The position numbers and the translations under genes are program-made. DNA of 64,000 bases from Pseudoalteromonas arabiensis (GTDB lineage: Bacteria > Pseudomonadota > Gammaproteobacteria > Enterobacterales > Alteromonadaceae), in contig NZ_LRUF01000008.1 of the NCBI RefSeq assembly GCF_001550155.1, positions 372,001 to 436,000 on the forward strand. The letters are read 5' to 3'. The notes beneath the pieces are model-generated. The model saw only the letters and a list, made by a program, of their open reading frames with translations. It did no database searches and was not told the DNA's origin. Shown piece after piece: positions 43,656 to 52,463 of the stretch (position 1 is its first letter; each line of letters begins with the position of its first letter).

Positions 43656-44288
43656 CTAACTTAAAAACCAAGCTACGTTCATGGCAGGGACTTGCCCTTT
43701 TAAGCCACCTGCGAGGGGTTCTTTACACAGTAATGTGAGTTGATAAAAAGCATCATAGTGCTGATGTAGCTCATCGGCGACCACACTAAACGGCGGACCC
43801 GAAAACTCACTTTGCTGATACTCAAATACCACCACTAATTGTTTAGCTCTATTGGTTAATTCAAGTAAATGCTGGGTATAGCGAATGCGTACAGGCTTTG
43901 GCAGCGCAACTAAGGCGGCACGGTCATAAACCGCGTTGATAGTGCCAAGTTCATTCGCGGTAAGTGCAAAAATATCGCCTACCCAAACGGTTAGATTTGC
44001 GCCTTGGTAACGTAATAGCTCGCCGTGTTGGCTGATTTCGGGTTCTAGTTTTAACTCATCAAATAATTGCTTAATGGCAATCTCACTAAGCTCAGCCCCA
44101 ACAACACGCATACCTTGCGCGAGCAAATAATGAATGTCGTGAGTTTTGCCACACAGTGGCACAAAAACAGTATCGCCTTGCTGTAAATTTAAGTTAGTAA
44201 AATAATGATCTAGGTAACGGTTAACGTCTCCTTCATGAAAACCTATTTCGTTATTCTCCCAACGTTGATGCCAATGCTTTGCGTCCAT
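43656..44288 (-). CDS. tpm: Thiopurine S-methyltransferase
   Basis: A 210-residue SAM-dependent methyltransferase. MDAKHWHQRWENNEIGFHEGDVNRYLDHYF is the diagnostic start, followed by VFVPLCGKTHDIHYLLAQGMRVVGAELSEIAI (SAM site), VYDRAALVALP and the FSGPPFSV block. In Pseudomonas-type Tpm the enzyme methylates tellurite and selenium compounds. A Rep iteron (44193-44210) lies near the 5' end of the gene, in the codons for DHYFTN and in a different reading frame from the copies in the iron operon. Downstream of the DUF2938 gene (9-base gap), so probably one transcript. Confidence 0.93.
   Translation of the reverse strand: MDAKHWHQRWENNEIGFHEGDVNRYLDHYFTNLNLQQGDTVFVPLCGKTHDIHYLLAQGMRVVGAELSEIAIKQLFDELKLEPEISQHGELLRYQGANLTVWVGDIFALTANELGTINAVYDRAALVALPKPVRIRYTQHLLELTNRAKQLVVVFEYQQSEFSGPPFSVVADELHQHYDAFYQLTLLCKEPLAGGLKGQVPAMNVAWFLS
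44193..44210 (-). promoter_or_regulatory. Remote Rep iteron, copy R8 (inside tpm)
   Basis: GTTAGTAAAA-TAAT-GATC on the plus strand, perfect at all 14 fixed bases. Intragenic, 11 kb left of the origin array. Confidence 0.65.
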
Positions 44289-44297
44289 TAACGACTC

Positions 44298-44786
44298 CTA
44301 AATAAATTGCATAAATTGAGCGGATAAATATAATCCGACACCAAAAAGTAGGTGAGTTACACCACTTTTTAAGCGGGCTTGAAATGGGTTTGCGGTTTTC
44401 GTAGCCATTATCCCCATGCCTAAAGCTGGCTGCATAACAAAAAATGGCATACATACGCTCGCTAATCCAAATACACACGCAGCGATTAAGGTGGGTTGTT
44501 CAAGCCAAGCAACACCGACCAGTAATATAAATAGAAACGAAAATAAAACACCAATAAAGTAGTGTAAGCACCAGCCAAACACGCACTCAAAATGCTTAAC
44601 AGGGCTAGCTACTATATTCAAGTGCATAAACTTTCCATCTAATAAACCCAAGCACCAACGGCCAACTAAACACAAGTTTAATGAAGGTATCTTAAACACT
44701 TTAGCCAGCAGAAAAGCATAAAGATCAATGAACAAAGTCGCCGCTATGCCTACAAAAGTTATCACATAAATATCATTAACACTCAT
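44298..44786 (-). CDS. DUF2938 family membrane protein
   Basis: A 162-residue protein with four or five membrane segments. IYVITFVGIAATLFIDLYAFLLAKVFKIPSLNLCLVGRW at the start and GWCLHYFIGVLFSFLFI and PFQARLKSGVTHLLFGVGLYLSAQ later fit DUF2938. Function unknown. It precedes tpm by 9 bases on the same strand and diverges from a LysR gene, which may regulate both. Confidence 0.82.
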   Translation of the reverse strand: MSVNDIYVITFVGIAATLFIDLYAFLLAKVFKIPSLNLCLVGRWCLGLLDGKFMHLNIVASPVKHFECVFGWCLHYFIGVLFSFLFILLVGVAWLEQPTLIAACVFGLASVCMPFFVMQPALGMGIMATKTANPFQARLKSGVTHLLFGVGLYLSAQFMQFI

Positions 44787-44886
44787 AATTAGATGCTCTT
44801 AAATGATTTAATAAAAGGCATGATATCTAATTGCAAAAGTGCTAAAAATAGTAAGATAAACAAACTATGATTGCATAAATGAGAAC

Positions 44887-45768
44887 ATGATTGACGATAT
44901 CGCTCTATTCATACAGATTGTTAAACAAGGCGGCCTAAGTAATGCGGCTCAGAACTTGTCGCTGCCTACCGCAACAGTGTCGAGACGCTTACAACGACTT
45001 GAGCAACGCTTAGGTGAGCAGCTATTAAATCGCTCAGCAAGGCAATGCACGTTAACGCAAGCAGGGGAGGTATACTTTCAAAGTTATGTTGAATTAATAG
45101 AGCAATTTGAACAAACTCACCGCCAGCTTAATGAGCAAAAAGCACAATTGTCAGGAAAGCTTAAAGTTTTAGCACCTCTGAATATTAGTCATGGTTTCTT
45201 AAAGCCGATGTGGCTCGCATTCACTAAACAGTACCCTGATATTCAACTTGAGCTACTGCTTAATAACCAACTTGAAGATCTCAGTAAAAGCCAAGCAGAT
45301 ATAGCAATAAGAGTAGGGCCGCAGGCTGATTCTATGCTCCATCAAAAAAAGTTAGGAACTGTTGATACTTTATTTGTAAGCACAAGAGCATATCTTGATT
45401 CGGCACCTGCCTTAGAAGAGCCAGCAGATTTAAAACAACATAGATTAATTGGTACCACTTTGAGAAATAAGTGGCAGCTAACCAATACGCAAACGAATGC
45501 AACTTATACTCACATGTGCCGATTTGCTACTACTTTTAATGATACTGGATTTGTAAAATACTTAGTTTGTGATGAGCAAGGTATCGCTTTGTTACCTCGG
45601 TTTGAGGTAATAGATGAATTAAAATCTCAGCAGCTAGTTCAAGTACTGCCACACTGGCGAGGGGAAAACCGCGACATTTATGCTATCTGGCCAAGCGCAC
45701 GTTTACTGAGTAAAAAGGCTGCCTGTTTAAAGCAGTTTATAACCAACTATATTGCTGAACAATTATAA
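44887..45768 (+). CDS. LysR family regulator (AaeR/DsdC-like branch)
   Basis: A 293-residue regulator with MIDDIALFIQIVKQGGLSNAAQNLSLPTATVSRRLQRLEQRLGEQLLNRSARQCTLTQAGEVYF as DNA-binding domain; the TATVSRR recognition helix is typical of the large AaeR-like branch. It is divergent from the DUF2938-tpm pair and overlaps the DJ-1 family gene tail to tail by six bases. The target is probably the divergent pair; the effector is unknown. Confidence 0.87.
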   Translation: MIDDIALFIQIVKQGGLSNAAQNLSLPTATVSRRLQRLEQRLGEQLLNRSARQCTLTQAGEVYFQSYVELIEQFEQTHRQLNEQKAQLSGKLKVLAPLNISHGFLKPMWLAFTKQYPDIQLELLLNNQLEDLSKSQADIAIRVGPQADSMLHQKKLGTVDTLFVSTRAYLDSAPALEEPADLKQHRLIGTTLRNKWQLTNTQTNATYTHMCRFATTFNDTGFVKYLVCDEQGIALLPRFEVIDELKSQQLVQVLPHWRGENRDIYAIWPSARLLSKKAACLKQFITNYIAEQL

Positions 45769-46338
45769 AGTCTGCCATTGATATTCCATCTGTTTAGCGG
45801 TCAGTAAGGCGTGTTCGTAGCTAATAAACTCAGCGACTAACGCTAGGCTCATATCAATGCCAGCAGAAATTCCCCCTGAGCTGGTAAACTTATCGTCGGT
45901 GACCCAACGAGTATCAGCAATCACATTGAGATCAGGAAACATAGCAGCCAACTGAGGTTGATCTTGCCAATGAGTAGTCACATTTTTCCCGTTTAAAAGC
46001 CCAGTTTTAGCAAGCAAAAATGCCCCTGTACAAACACTGGCAACACGCTTGGTGTTAGTGGCAGTGTCTTTTAACCACGCAATAACCTCTGCTTTTTCAA
46101 GTTCTCGAGTATGGTCACCACCAACCACAACAAGTAGATCAAGCGAAGGGCAGTCTGTGAAACTGTAATGGGGGTTTACACTATAACCACCGCGGGCAAG
46201 AACAGGACGAGTAGTTTCGGCAATTAAACTCACTTGCCAGTCATTATACGCTAGGCGCTCAGCGGTACTAAACACCTCAAATGGACCTGAGAAATCGAGC
46301 ACTTCGGCATCATCATATATATAAATTCCAATATTCAT
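45763..46338 (-). CDS. DJ-1/PfpI family protein
   Basis: A 191-residue GATase1-like protein: IGIYIYDDAEVLDFSGPFEVFSTA at the start carries the conserved acidic residue, and the nucleophile elbow is VASVCTGAFLLAKTGLLNG with Cys about residue 102. The pattern is that of the isocyanide hydratase / AraC-N-terminal-like branch. Members include glyoxalases and isocyanide hydratases, so the reaction cannot be set. A G-rich palindrome copy (46164-46180) lies in the coding sequence. Confidence 0.87.
   Translation of the reverse strand: MNIGIYIYDDAEVLDFSGPFEVFSTAERLAYNDWQVSLIAETTRPVLARGGYSVNPHYSFTDCPSLDLLVVVGGDHTRELEKAEVIAWLKDTATNTKRVASVCTGAFLLAKTGLLNGKNVTTHWQDQPQLAAMFPDLNVIADTRWVTDDKFTSSGGISAGIDMSLALVAEFISYEHALLTAKQMEYQWQTL
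46164..46180. repeat. TGTAAA-N5-TTTACA palindrome, copy 7 (inside DJ-1 gene)
   Basis: TGTAATGGGGGTTTACA, identical to the reverse strand of the copy at 37338, one mismatch from symmetric arms. Intragenic. Confidence 0.5.
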
Positions 46339-46464
46339 ACAATTGTTCCTGTTATGTGGATTTATTTCTTAAGTAAAAAAACGTACTATGCCATTTTTGC
46401 AGTTCGTTAATGACATATTATTAAATTGCGCACTGTATACAAACAAAACTTCAAGGCATTGTTA

Positions 46465-47169
46465 ATGCGTTTTTTATTAATATTGAGCGTACTGCTGGTT
46501 GGTTGTAAAACAACACAGCAAAGGGTCGCTGAAATCAGTGAGGTATCGTCAGGCACTATTTATTTTCAGGGCGAAACATCTAAGCAAAATGTTGAAAAGT
46601 TCGAACAATTATTAGTAACTAGCAGCCAACAAATCAACACCTTAATTATTAATAGCCAAGGTGGTGATGTGATGGCTGGTCTTCATTTCGGAGGCTTAGT
46701 TCATGAATATCAACTCAATGTTGTGGTACGCGAGTTTTGTGCATCCTCCTGCGCCAACTATGTACTTACGGCAAGCCCGCATGTCTTTGTTGAGGAACAA
46801 GCCGTTATCGGCTGGCGTGGTGGCTCATTACAGCCATTATACGTGCCGATGGATCAGCCACCCGAGGTCGCTAGCTATATAGCAAAATGGCAAACCGCAG
46901 AACGACAATTTTTCGATATCATTAACGTTGAACAAGCGGTTACTATCATAGGAGTGATGCCAGGCATTAGCGAAAGACATGATTCCGCTATTTATAGTTA
47001 CGATGCCCAAACCCTGAAGCGTTTAGGGTTACATATCGAGTTTGCAGGTGCGCAAACAGGAATGTCAGCAAATGGCGAAAAAGTAGCGCATGTATTCGAG
47101 CTTGAGGAGTCTGTACTTAACCACTTTTTACTGCTCAACGATATCGTTTCAGCTGAACTTATTAACTAA
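46465..47169 (+). CDS. ClpP/crotonase-like periplasmic lipoprotein
   Basis: A 234-residue lipoprotein, with the start at MRFLLILSVLLVGC (lipobox, Cys14) and AAGG upstream; an upstream in-frame Met at 46426 would add 13 residues before the signal. The mature domain resembles the ClpP/SppA-type crotonase fold: GTIYFQGETSKQN, LIINSQGGDVMAGLHFGGLVHEY (oxyanion loop) and REFCASSCANYVLTAS, where the Ser of SSCA is in the place of the nucleophile. A catalytic His/Asp pair is not evident. It may be a periplasmic peptidase-like or inactive binding protein. I know no characterised member of this form. Confidence 0.72.
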   Translation: MRFLLILSVLLVGCKTTQQRVAEISEVSSGTIYFQGETSKQNVEKFEQLLVTSSQQINTLIINSQGGDVMAGLHFGGLVHEYQLNVVVREFCASSCANYVLTASPHVFVEEQAVIGWRGGSLQPLYVPMDQPPEVASYIAKWQTAERQFFDIINVEQAVTIIGVMPGISERHDSAIYSYDAQTLKRLGLHIEFAGAQTGMSANGEKVAHVFELEESVLNHFLLLNDIVSAELIN

Positions 47170-47171
47170 TA

Positions 47172-47198
47172 AAAAGCCAACATGACGTTGGCTTTTTT
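47172..47198. terminator. Bidirectional terminator
   Basis: AAAAGCCAAC / GTTGGCTTTT hairpin with a five-base loop between the convergent ClpP-like and rmuC genes. A and T runs flank it on both sides. Confidence 0.85.
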
Positions 47199-47206
47199 GA
47201 TAGATA

Positions 47207-48673
47207 TTAATCTAACTCTAAGTGGGCTTTTTCAACACTGTCCGCGGGTAACTCTTTTTGAACAGACACACCCAACTCTTTGAACTCAGAGGCCTGCTTA
47301 ATCAAGTTTCCTTTACCACGATACAGCTGAGAAAACGCTTTATCGTAACTTTCTTTGGCGCGGTCTAATTGCTTACCAACCCCTTCCATACTGGTTAGGA
47401 AACCATTGAGCTTGTTATAAAAACGCTCAGCGCGGGCGGCAAGCTCTTTTGAGTATTTAGTTTGCTCTTCAAAACGCCACAGTTGTTTTACTATGTTCAA
47501 GCTGGTCAATAAGGTCGTTGGAGTTGCGACTAAAATGTTTTTCTCGATAGCTTGCTGATAAATATCACTTTGGTATTTAAGTGCTTCAACAAATGCTGAC
47601 TCAATCGGTACAAACATGATCACCACTTCAGGTGAGTTAATACCAGGGAGTCTGTCGTAGGCTTTGCTTGCTAACTCATTAATACGCGATTGCACAGCGG
47701 TTACATGCTCTTTTAGCGCCTGCTGCGCCTCAAGCTCTGTATCAGCATTTACATAGCGTGTATACGCGTTTAAAGAGGTTTTAGCATCGATAACTAAATG
47801 ACGTTGCTGAGGTAAATACACCACCACATCAGGGCGTAAACGACCGTCTTCGGTGTTAAACGACACTTCACGTTGATAATCTACCCCTGCACGCAGCCCA
47901 GCGCTATCTAGTACATTTTCAAGCATTAACTCCCCCCAATTACCTTGGGTTTTCTTTTGCCCTTGTAATGCGGTGCTCAGCCTATCAGCTTGTTCAGTGA
48001 TAGCTTGGCTTTTAGCCTGTAAATGCAATAACTCAGTTTTAAGTGCAGCACGCTGCTTAAGATCTTCAACGTGGATCAATTCCATTTTATCACGAAAGCC
48101 TTTTAGCTCACCTTGAACCGGCTTTAATAGTTGCTCAATACTCTCTTGGTTTAAGGTTTTAAAACGCTGCGATTTCTCTTCAAGGATTTGATTAGCGAGA
48201 TTTTCAAACTCTTTTTTGAGTTGCTCTTTGCTTTCTTTGATATGACTAAGCTGCTCTTTAAAATGCAGTTCTTTTTGCTCTATCGTGCTTCGTAAGGTAC
48301 TTAAATCAACATCCCGCTGATTAAGTGAAGCTTTAGTGTCAGCAAGCTCAGCTTCAACTTGACGCCAAAATTGGTTGTATTGTTGTGCTTGTTTTTCTTG
48401 TTCTACAAAACGAGTTTTAAAGTGTTGAGACTCATCACGTTGTTCAGCGTAATCTTGCTGTAACTGAGAAAGCGTCTGTTGGCTTTGTTCAAGTTGCAGC
48501 TGCTTTTGTTGTAAATGATTTTGCAGGATTTGCTGGCTATTTTGCAGTTCAGTTAACTGATTTTTTAAGCGACTTTTTTGCAGCGCAAAAATAACACCAC
48601 TTGCAACAGCACCTACAGCAGTACCAAGCACACCACTTTGCCAATTAATCTGTGTAATTAGCTCTGTAATCAT
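47207..48673 (-). CDS. rmuC: DNA recombination protein RmuC
   Basis: A 488-residue protein: an N-terminal membrane anchor (GVLGTAVGAVASGVIFAL), a long Gln/Glu-rich coiled coil (about residues 35-200) and the RmuC nuclease-like domain beginning KTQGNWGELMLENVLDSAGLRAGVDYQREV, with DVVVYLPQQRHLVIDAKTSLNAY carrying the PD-(D/E)xK-like acid and Lys. RmuC limits recombination between short inverted repeats and has been linked to anti-phage effects. Monocistronic. Confidence 0.95.
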   Translation of the reverse strand: MITELITQINWQSGVLGTAVGAVASGVIFALQKSRLKNQLTELQNSQQILQNHLQQKQLQLEQSQQTLSQLQQDYAEQRDESQHFKTRFVEQEKQAQQYNQFWRQVEAELADTKASLNQRDVDLSTLRSTIEQKELHFKEQLSHIKESKEQLKKEFENLANQILEEKSQRFKTLNQESIEQLLKPVQGELKGFRDKMELIHVEDLKQRAALKTELLHLQAKSQAITEQADRLSTALQGQKKTQGNWGELMLENVLDSAGLRAGVDYQREVSFNTEDGRLRPDVVVYLPQQRHLVIDAKTSLNAYTRYVNADTELEAQQALKEHVTAVQSRINELASKAYDRLPGINSPEVVIMFVPIESAFVEALKYQSDIYQQAIEKNILVATPTTLLTSLNIVKQLWRFEEQTKYSKELAARAERFYNKLNGFLTSMEGVGKQLDRAKESYDKAFSQLYRGKGNLIKQASEFKELGVSVQKELPADSVEKAHLELD

Positions 48674-48745
48674 AACGAAAACTCAATAACTTAAAGACAC
48701 ATCATCATAACGAATTAGTGCTCAGCAGAGTAGGGGGGTTAGGCA

Positions 48746-48775
48746 TAAAAAAAGCCAGCTCAAGGTGAGCTGGCT
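48746..48775 (-). terminator. Terminator of the SNF2 helicase gene
   Basis: AGCCAGCTCA / TGAGCTGGCT stem with a three-base loop. On the minus strand a run of seven T follows. It lies 127 bases past the helicase stop; the rest of the gap 48674-48902 shows nothing further. Confidence 0.8.
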
Positions 48776-48902
48776 CTAACATTACTAAAATTTAGTAACC
48801 AAATGGGAAATCAACATAATGCTTATGTAAACTGCAATTTAACAACAAGCATAATAATAGACGCCCTAAAATTTGATTAGTTCAAAAAAACTTTAAAAAA
48901 AT

Positions 48903-51900
48903 TTAATTTTTTATCAGTGCGAGCATTTGTTCTTCATCAAATTGAGTGAAATTCATTGATTTTTCTGTAAATAATGCATCAACAAGGGCTTGCTTATGCT
49001 GCTGCATTTTAAATACTTTTTGCTCAATTGAGTTAGCCATAATCAATTTATAGACAAACACAGGGTTAGTTTGGCCAATTCGGTAGGCACGATCTGTCGC
49101 TTGTTTCTCAACGGCAGGGTTCCACCAAGGATCAAAATGAATCACAGTATCTGCTTGAGTTAGATTTAATCCCGTACCGCCGGCTTTAAGACTTATTAAA
49201 AACACGGATGTATCACCTTGAGTAAACTCTTCGATAACACGGTCGCGGTGTCTTGTTTGCCCTGTTAGCATACTAAAGCGGATGCCTAGCTCATTTAATC
49301 GCTCTGCTATCACATCAAGTGCCATAGTGAATTGACTAAATATAATTACCTTACGACCTTCGCTTAGCATGATAGGCAAATGCTTAGATAACCACTCAAG
49401 CTTAGCGCTGCCAGCCTGTGAACTAGGGTCGATCAATTTTGGATGACAGCAAATCTGTCTAAGCTTTAATAATGCATCTAAAAAGGCTAGCTTACTTTTT
49501 TGCACACCTTGCTGGGCAAATAGATCGACCAATTTCTGCTCTAATGATTCAGTTATGCCGTTATAAATTTCTTTTTGTTTAGTTTCAAATTCAAACTCTT
49601 TAACTAGCTCGGTCTTCTCTGGGAGCTCTTGCGTTACCTGTACTTTAGTTCGGCGTAAGATAAATGGCATGATCAACGATTTAAGTTCATCTGCACGAGC
49701 AACATCGTTATCACGCTCAATAGGCATTTGAAAATAGCTCTTAAAATGTGTTTGCGAACCAAGTAAAGAGGGCATTGCAAAATCGAGCAAGGATTTAAGC
49801 TCAAATAAGTTATTTTCGATAGGGGTGCCGCTTAAGCACAGCTTGAAGTCTGCGTTAAGGCGCTTAACTAAGCGTGAAACCTGTGCGGCATCGTTTTTGA
49901 TATATTGCGCCTCATCAAGAATGATGTTTTCAAAATACAGCGGCGAATAAAAGGCTATGTCGCGCTTAAGCAGTGGGTAAGTTGTTAAAATACAATCAGC
50001 TTGCGACAACTGTTGTAATTGGTCGCTGCGTGCAGCACCGAAGACGGTAGTGATTTTTAAGTTACTCGCAAACTTATTGATTTCACTTTGCCAATTACCA
50101 ACCAAGCTGGTTGGGCAAACAATTAACGTAGGGCCTGCTTGAGGTGATTGCTTGGCATTTGCTAAAAAGGCAATAACTTGCAAGGTCTTACCTAGCCCCA
50201 TATCATCTGCCAAAATACCACCAAGTTGGTGACGTTTTAAAAAGTTAAGCCAATCAACACCGTGTTGTTGATACTCACGTAATTGCACACCTGGGTTTAA
50301 GCCTTGAATATCGGACTTTTTAATAAGCTGTTGTGAGCTATTTAATTCAGCTAAGTAAGCATCAAGCGCATCGTCAACAATATTAACCTTAATTGCTTTT
50401 TGCTCGATAAGCTTAGGCAAAAACGATAAAGGCATTAAGATTTCGTCACGGGTTTTGATGTACTCAAATCGCTTGCGATAATCATTTAATTGCGTAATAG
50501 CATTTTTTTCTACTACAGCAAAACGCTTCCCTACGTTGAAATAATAAAACAGTTCACTTTGTCGATTGAGAGATTGGAAGTCGGGATTATCTGTCGTAAA
50601 TAGTTGTAGCGTTTTGACTCCCGAGATCACGATTTTACTAACTATTTGATGACCTTTACCACGCTGGACTTGAAGTGATACTTGCTTCAACCCTTTGCTG
50701 ACGCTGAGCTTATCGTCTATTTTCCAACCACGTTTCAATAAGTTAGGAACTATTTCATACTTAAGCCAGTGCCCGTGAATCGCCGAGTTTCTGTTAAAAA
50801 TGAGCTCAGTTTGTAAAGCCCCTTTACAGAGTTCAAAACCGAGATTTGTTAGCTCATTTACAACCGTATTCTCAAGCGACTTGTTCAGTATATCAGCAGG
50901 TGCCTGACCTAAATCATACAGCGAATTATGATAATTAAACTTTAAAGAGAGTGTGATTACGTTCTCATCACTATTGATACTAATGACAGGAAAAACTGTA
51001 CGGGAGTTATTTTTCTTACTTTGCTTAAAAGCGTGGGGGATAACACCTTCACCAAAGTTTTCATTAAGTTGCTGATAAACGCGGTCAAAGTTCTCTGTAT
51101 GAATAGCTGGCATATTTGCAAGTAAAGCAATCTCATCAGCGGTTAACGGAGTACGTATACGACCTACTTTTAATTTATCAGGATCGAGGTAAGTAGGAGG
51201 GGTTGTTTTTAACAATAACCAATTATCTTGGCCTGCAAGTTTCATATTTAGTGAGGTTAAGTCTTTGTGTTGTGTCCAACCAAACTCTAAAGCTTGCATG
51301 CTGTCTGCTTTTATAGGCTGACGAGAGCGGCCTAAAAACAAACGTTGAGTTGCAATTAGCTGTTGCAGTGCAGCGAAGCCCCATTGACCTTTAAGCTCAA
51401 GTTTACCGAGTGCATTTTGAGAACGGATCCAGCTATATAAACGAAAATCCGATTCTAATAAATCAGTAGGAGTTACAAAGCTATTTAATTGCTGCTCAGT
51501 TAGGTTTCGACCCAATGTATAGTCGTGTTCTGAGTCATAATTAGCAATTTTTGGGGTGAGGGTTACAACAGATTTCTCTACATCGAGGACAAATAATAGA
51601 ACTTGTTTAGCAGTATTAGTGGTATTTTGCTTTAGCGTTTTAAGTTCACTAAACCAATCATTAATGATGTAGTCTTCACCGTAGTCACCAGAGTGTTCTA
51701 TTTTCAGCTTAAGAAGCACAGCTGCAACATGCCGGCATTTAGTTTTAGAACCACAAGTACAATGTGAATCAACCGAAAAGCCACTTGGTAATTTACTGAT
51801 CTCAATATGTTGAGTGAAGGTATTACCTTCATTACCAAACATTGATGCATCGATAATACTAAAGTCACTGTTATGCTCTAACCAGTTGATTTGACCGTTC

Positions 51901-52046
51901 TGGTGGTATTCTTTTGCTTTACTTAACACATGTGGCTTAAATAGCTGTTTAATGAAGCGCTCAGATAAAGGAAACTGAGTTTCTTGCTCTTGTTTGATTT
52001 CTTCAAAGATAGCTAATAAGTCATTTTTAGATAAGTTAGCAGACAT
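48903..52046 (-). CDS. SNF2-family ATPase with SWIM zinc finger
   Basis: A 1047-residue RapA/HepA-like SF2 ATPase. A SWIM finger opens the protein (Cys96, Cys98, Cys104, His106 in SHCTCGSKTKCRH). Then a long middle region precedes the helicase core: LREYQQHGVDWLNFL (Q-motif-like), LADDMGLGKTLQ (Walker A), ILDEAQYIKN (DEAQ box), LSGTPIENN, and the second RecA domain with VIIFSQFTMALDVI, LTGQTRHRDR, LISLKAGGTGLNLTQA and DRAYRIGQ. It would translocate on DNA and remodel nucleoprotein or transcription complexes. A Rep iteron and a palindrome copy both lie inside it. Directly downstream of the origin-partition block in reading direction. Confidence 0.93.
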   Translation of the reverse strand: MSANLSKNDLLAIFEEIKQEQETQFPLSERFIKQLFKPHVLSKAKEYHQNGQINWLEHNSDFSIIDASMFGNEGNTFTQHIEISKLPSGFSVDSHCTCGSKTKCRHVAAVLLKLKIEHSGDYGEDYIINDWFSELKTLKQNTTNTAKQVLLFVLDVEKSVVTLTPKIANYDSEHDYTLGRNLTEQQLNSFVTPTDLLESDFRLYSWIRSQNALGKLELKGQWGFAALQQLIATQRLFLGRSRQPIKADSMQALEFGWTQHKDLTSLNMKLAGQDNWLLLKTTPPTYLDPDKLKVGRIRTPLTADEIALLANMPAIHTENFDRVYQQLNENFGEGVIPHAFKQSKKNNSRTVFPVISINSDENVITLSLKFNYHNSLYDLGQAPADILNKSLENTVVNELTNLGFELCKGALQTELIFNRNSAIHGHWLKYEIVPNLLKRGWKIDDKLSVSKGLKQVSLQVQRGKGHQIVSKIVISGVKTLQLFTTDNPDFQSLNRQSELFYYFNVGKRFAVVEKNAITQLNDYRKRFEYIKTRDEILMPLSFLPKLIEQKAIKVNIVDDALDAYLAELNSSQQLIKKSDIQGLNPGVQLREYQQHGVDWLNFLKRHQLGGILADDMGLGKTLQVIAFLANAKQSPQAGPTLIVCPTSLVGNWQSEINKFASNLKITTVFGAARSDQLQQLSQADCILTTYPLLKRDIAFYSPLYFENIILDEAQYIKNDAAQVSRLVKRLNADFKLCLSGTPIENNLFELKSLLDFAMPSLLGSQTHFKSYFQMPIERDNDVARADELKSLIMPFILRRTKVQVTQELPEKTELVKEFEFETKQKEIYNGITESLEQKLVDLFAQQGVQKSKLAFLDALLKLRQICCHPKLIDPSSQAGSAKLEWLSKHLPIMLSEGRKVIIFSQFTMALDVIAERLNELGIRFSMLTGQTRHRDRVIEEFTQGDTSVFLISLKAGGTGLNLTQADTVIHFDPWWNPAVEKQATDRAYRIGQTNPVFVYKLIMANSIEQKVFKMQQHKQALVDALFTEKSMNFTQFDEEQMLALIKN
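50625..50642 (+). promoter_or_regulatory. Remote Rep iteron, copy R9 (inside SNF2 gene)
   Basis: GATC-ACGA-TTTTACTAAC, perfect at the fixed bases. Intragenic and antisense to the coding direction relative to the copies in the iron operon (encodes VSKIVI). Confidence 0.6.
50812..50828. repeat. TGTAAA-N5-TTTACA palindrome, copy 8 (inside SNF2 gene)
   Basis: TGTAAAGCCCCTTTACA, perfect 6-bp arms, 170 bases from the iteron at 50625. Intragenic. Confidence 0.55.
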
Positions 52047-52267
52047 AACGTTTTTGACAGTAAAAACAAAAAATAATTCTGCCAGTATATGATCTATCGA
52101 CCAAGAGCTAAAGCACTATCGAGGCATTTTGGACTGGTTGGAGCTGATTACTTAGTAAAAAAATGCTCCTAGGTAAGATCAGAGCAGAAAAAGACCAGTA
52201 GGTTCAATTAACAAACAACAATTGCACACGTTATAAACAGGTTAATCACAAAAGAGGGGGCTTTACA

Positions 52268-52463
52268 GATCGCTATTTTACTAAGCAAACAAGATTAAGA
52301 GGAAAAGAAGCCTGTAAAGGGTGCTTAGTTAGTAAAAAACTGATCTAAGAGGGTGAAACCAGCATAATTTGAATGTTATAGATCACTATTTTACTAACAA
52401 AATGAAATTATAGATCACGCTTTTACTAACTATAAAAGCGTGAGAGATCGTTATTTTACTAAC
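52268..52463. repeat. Iteron array downstream of parB (five copies)
   Basis: Five copies of GATC-N4-TTTTACTAAC: 52268-52285 (one mismatch), 52328-52345 (reverse), 52381-52398, 52413-52430 and 52446-52463; the last four are perfect and the last touches the parB stop codon. Two half-sites of the G-rich palindrome occur here too (GGGGGCTTTACA at 52256-52267 and TGTAAAGGG at 52313-52321). The whole gene-free interval 52047-52462 therefore looks like a control or partition region. The remainder (52047-52250) shows no clear feature. Confidence 0.85.

Noticed and set aside
52151..52168. CTTAGTAAAA-AAAT-GCTC before the SNF2 start as another iteron
   Set aside because: Mismatch in the first base and loss of GATC; too weak to list although it lies near the array.
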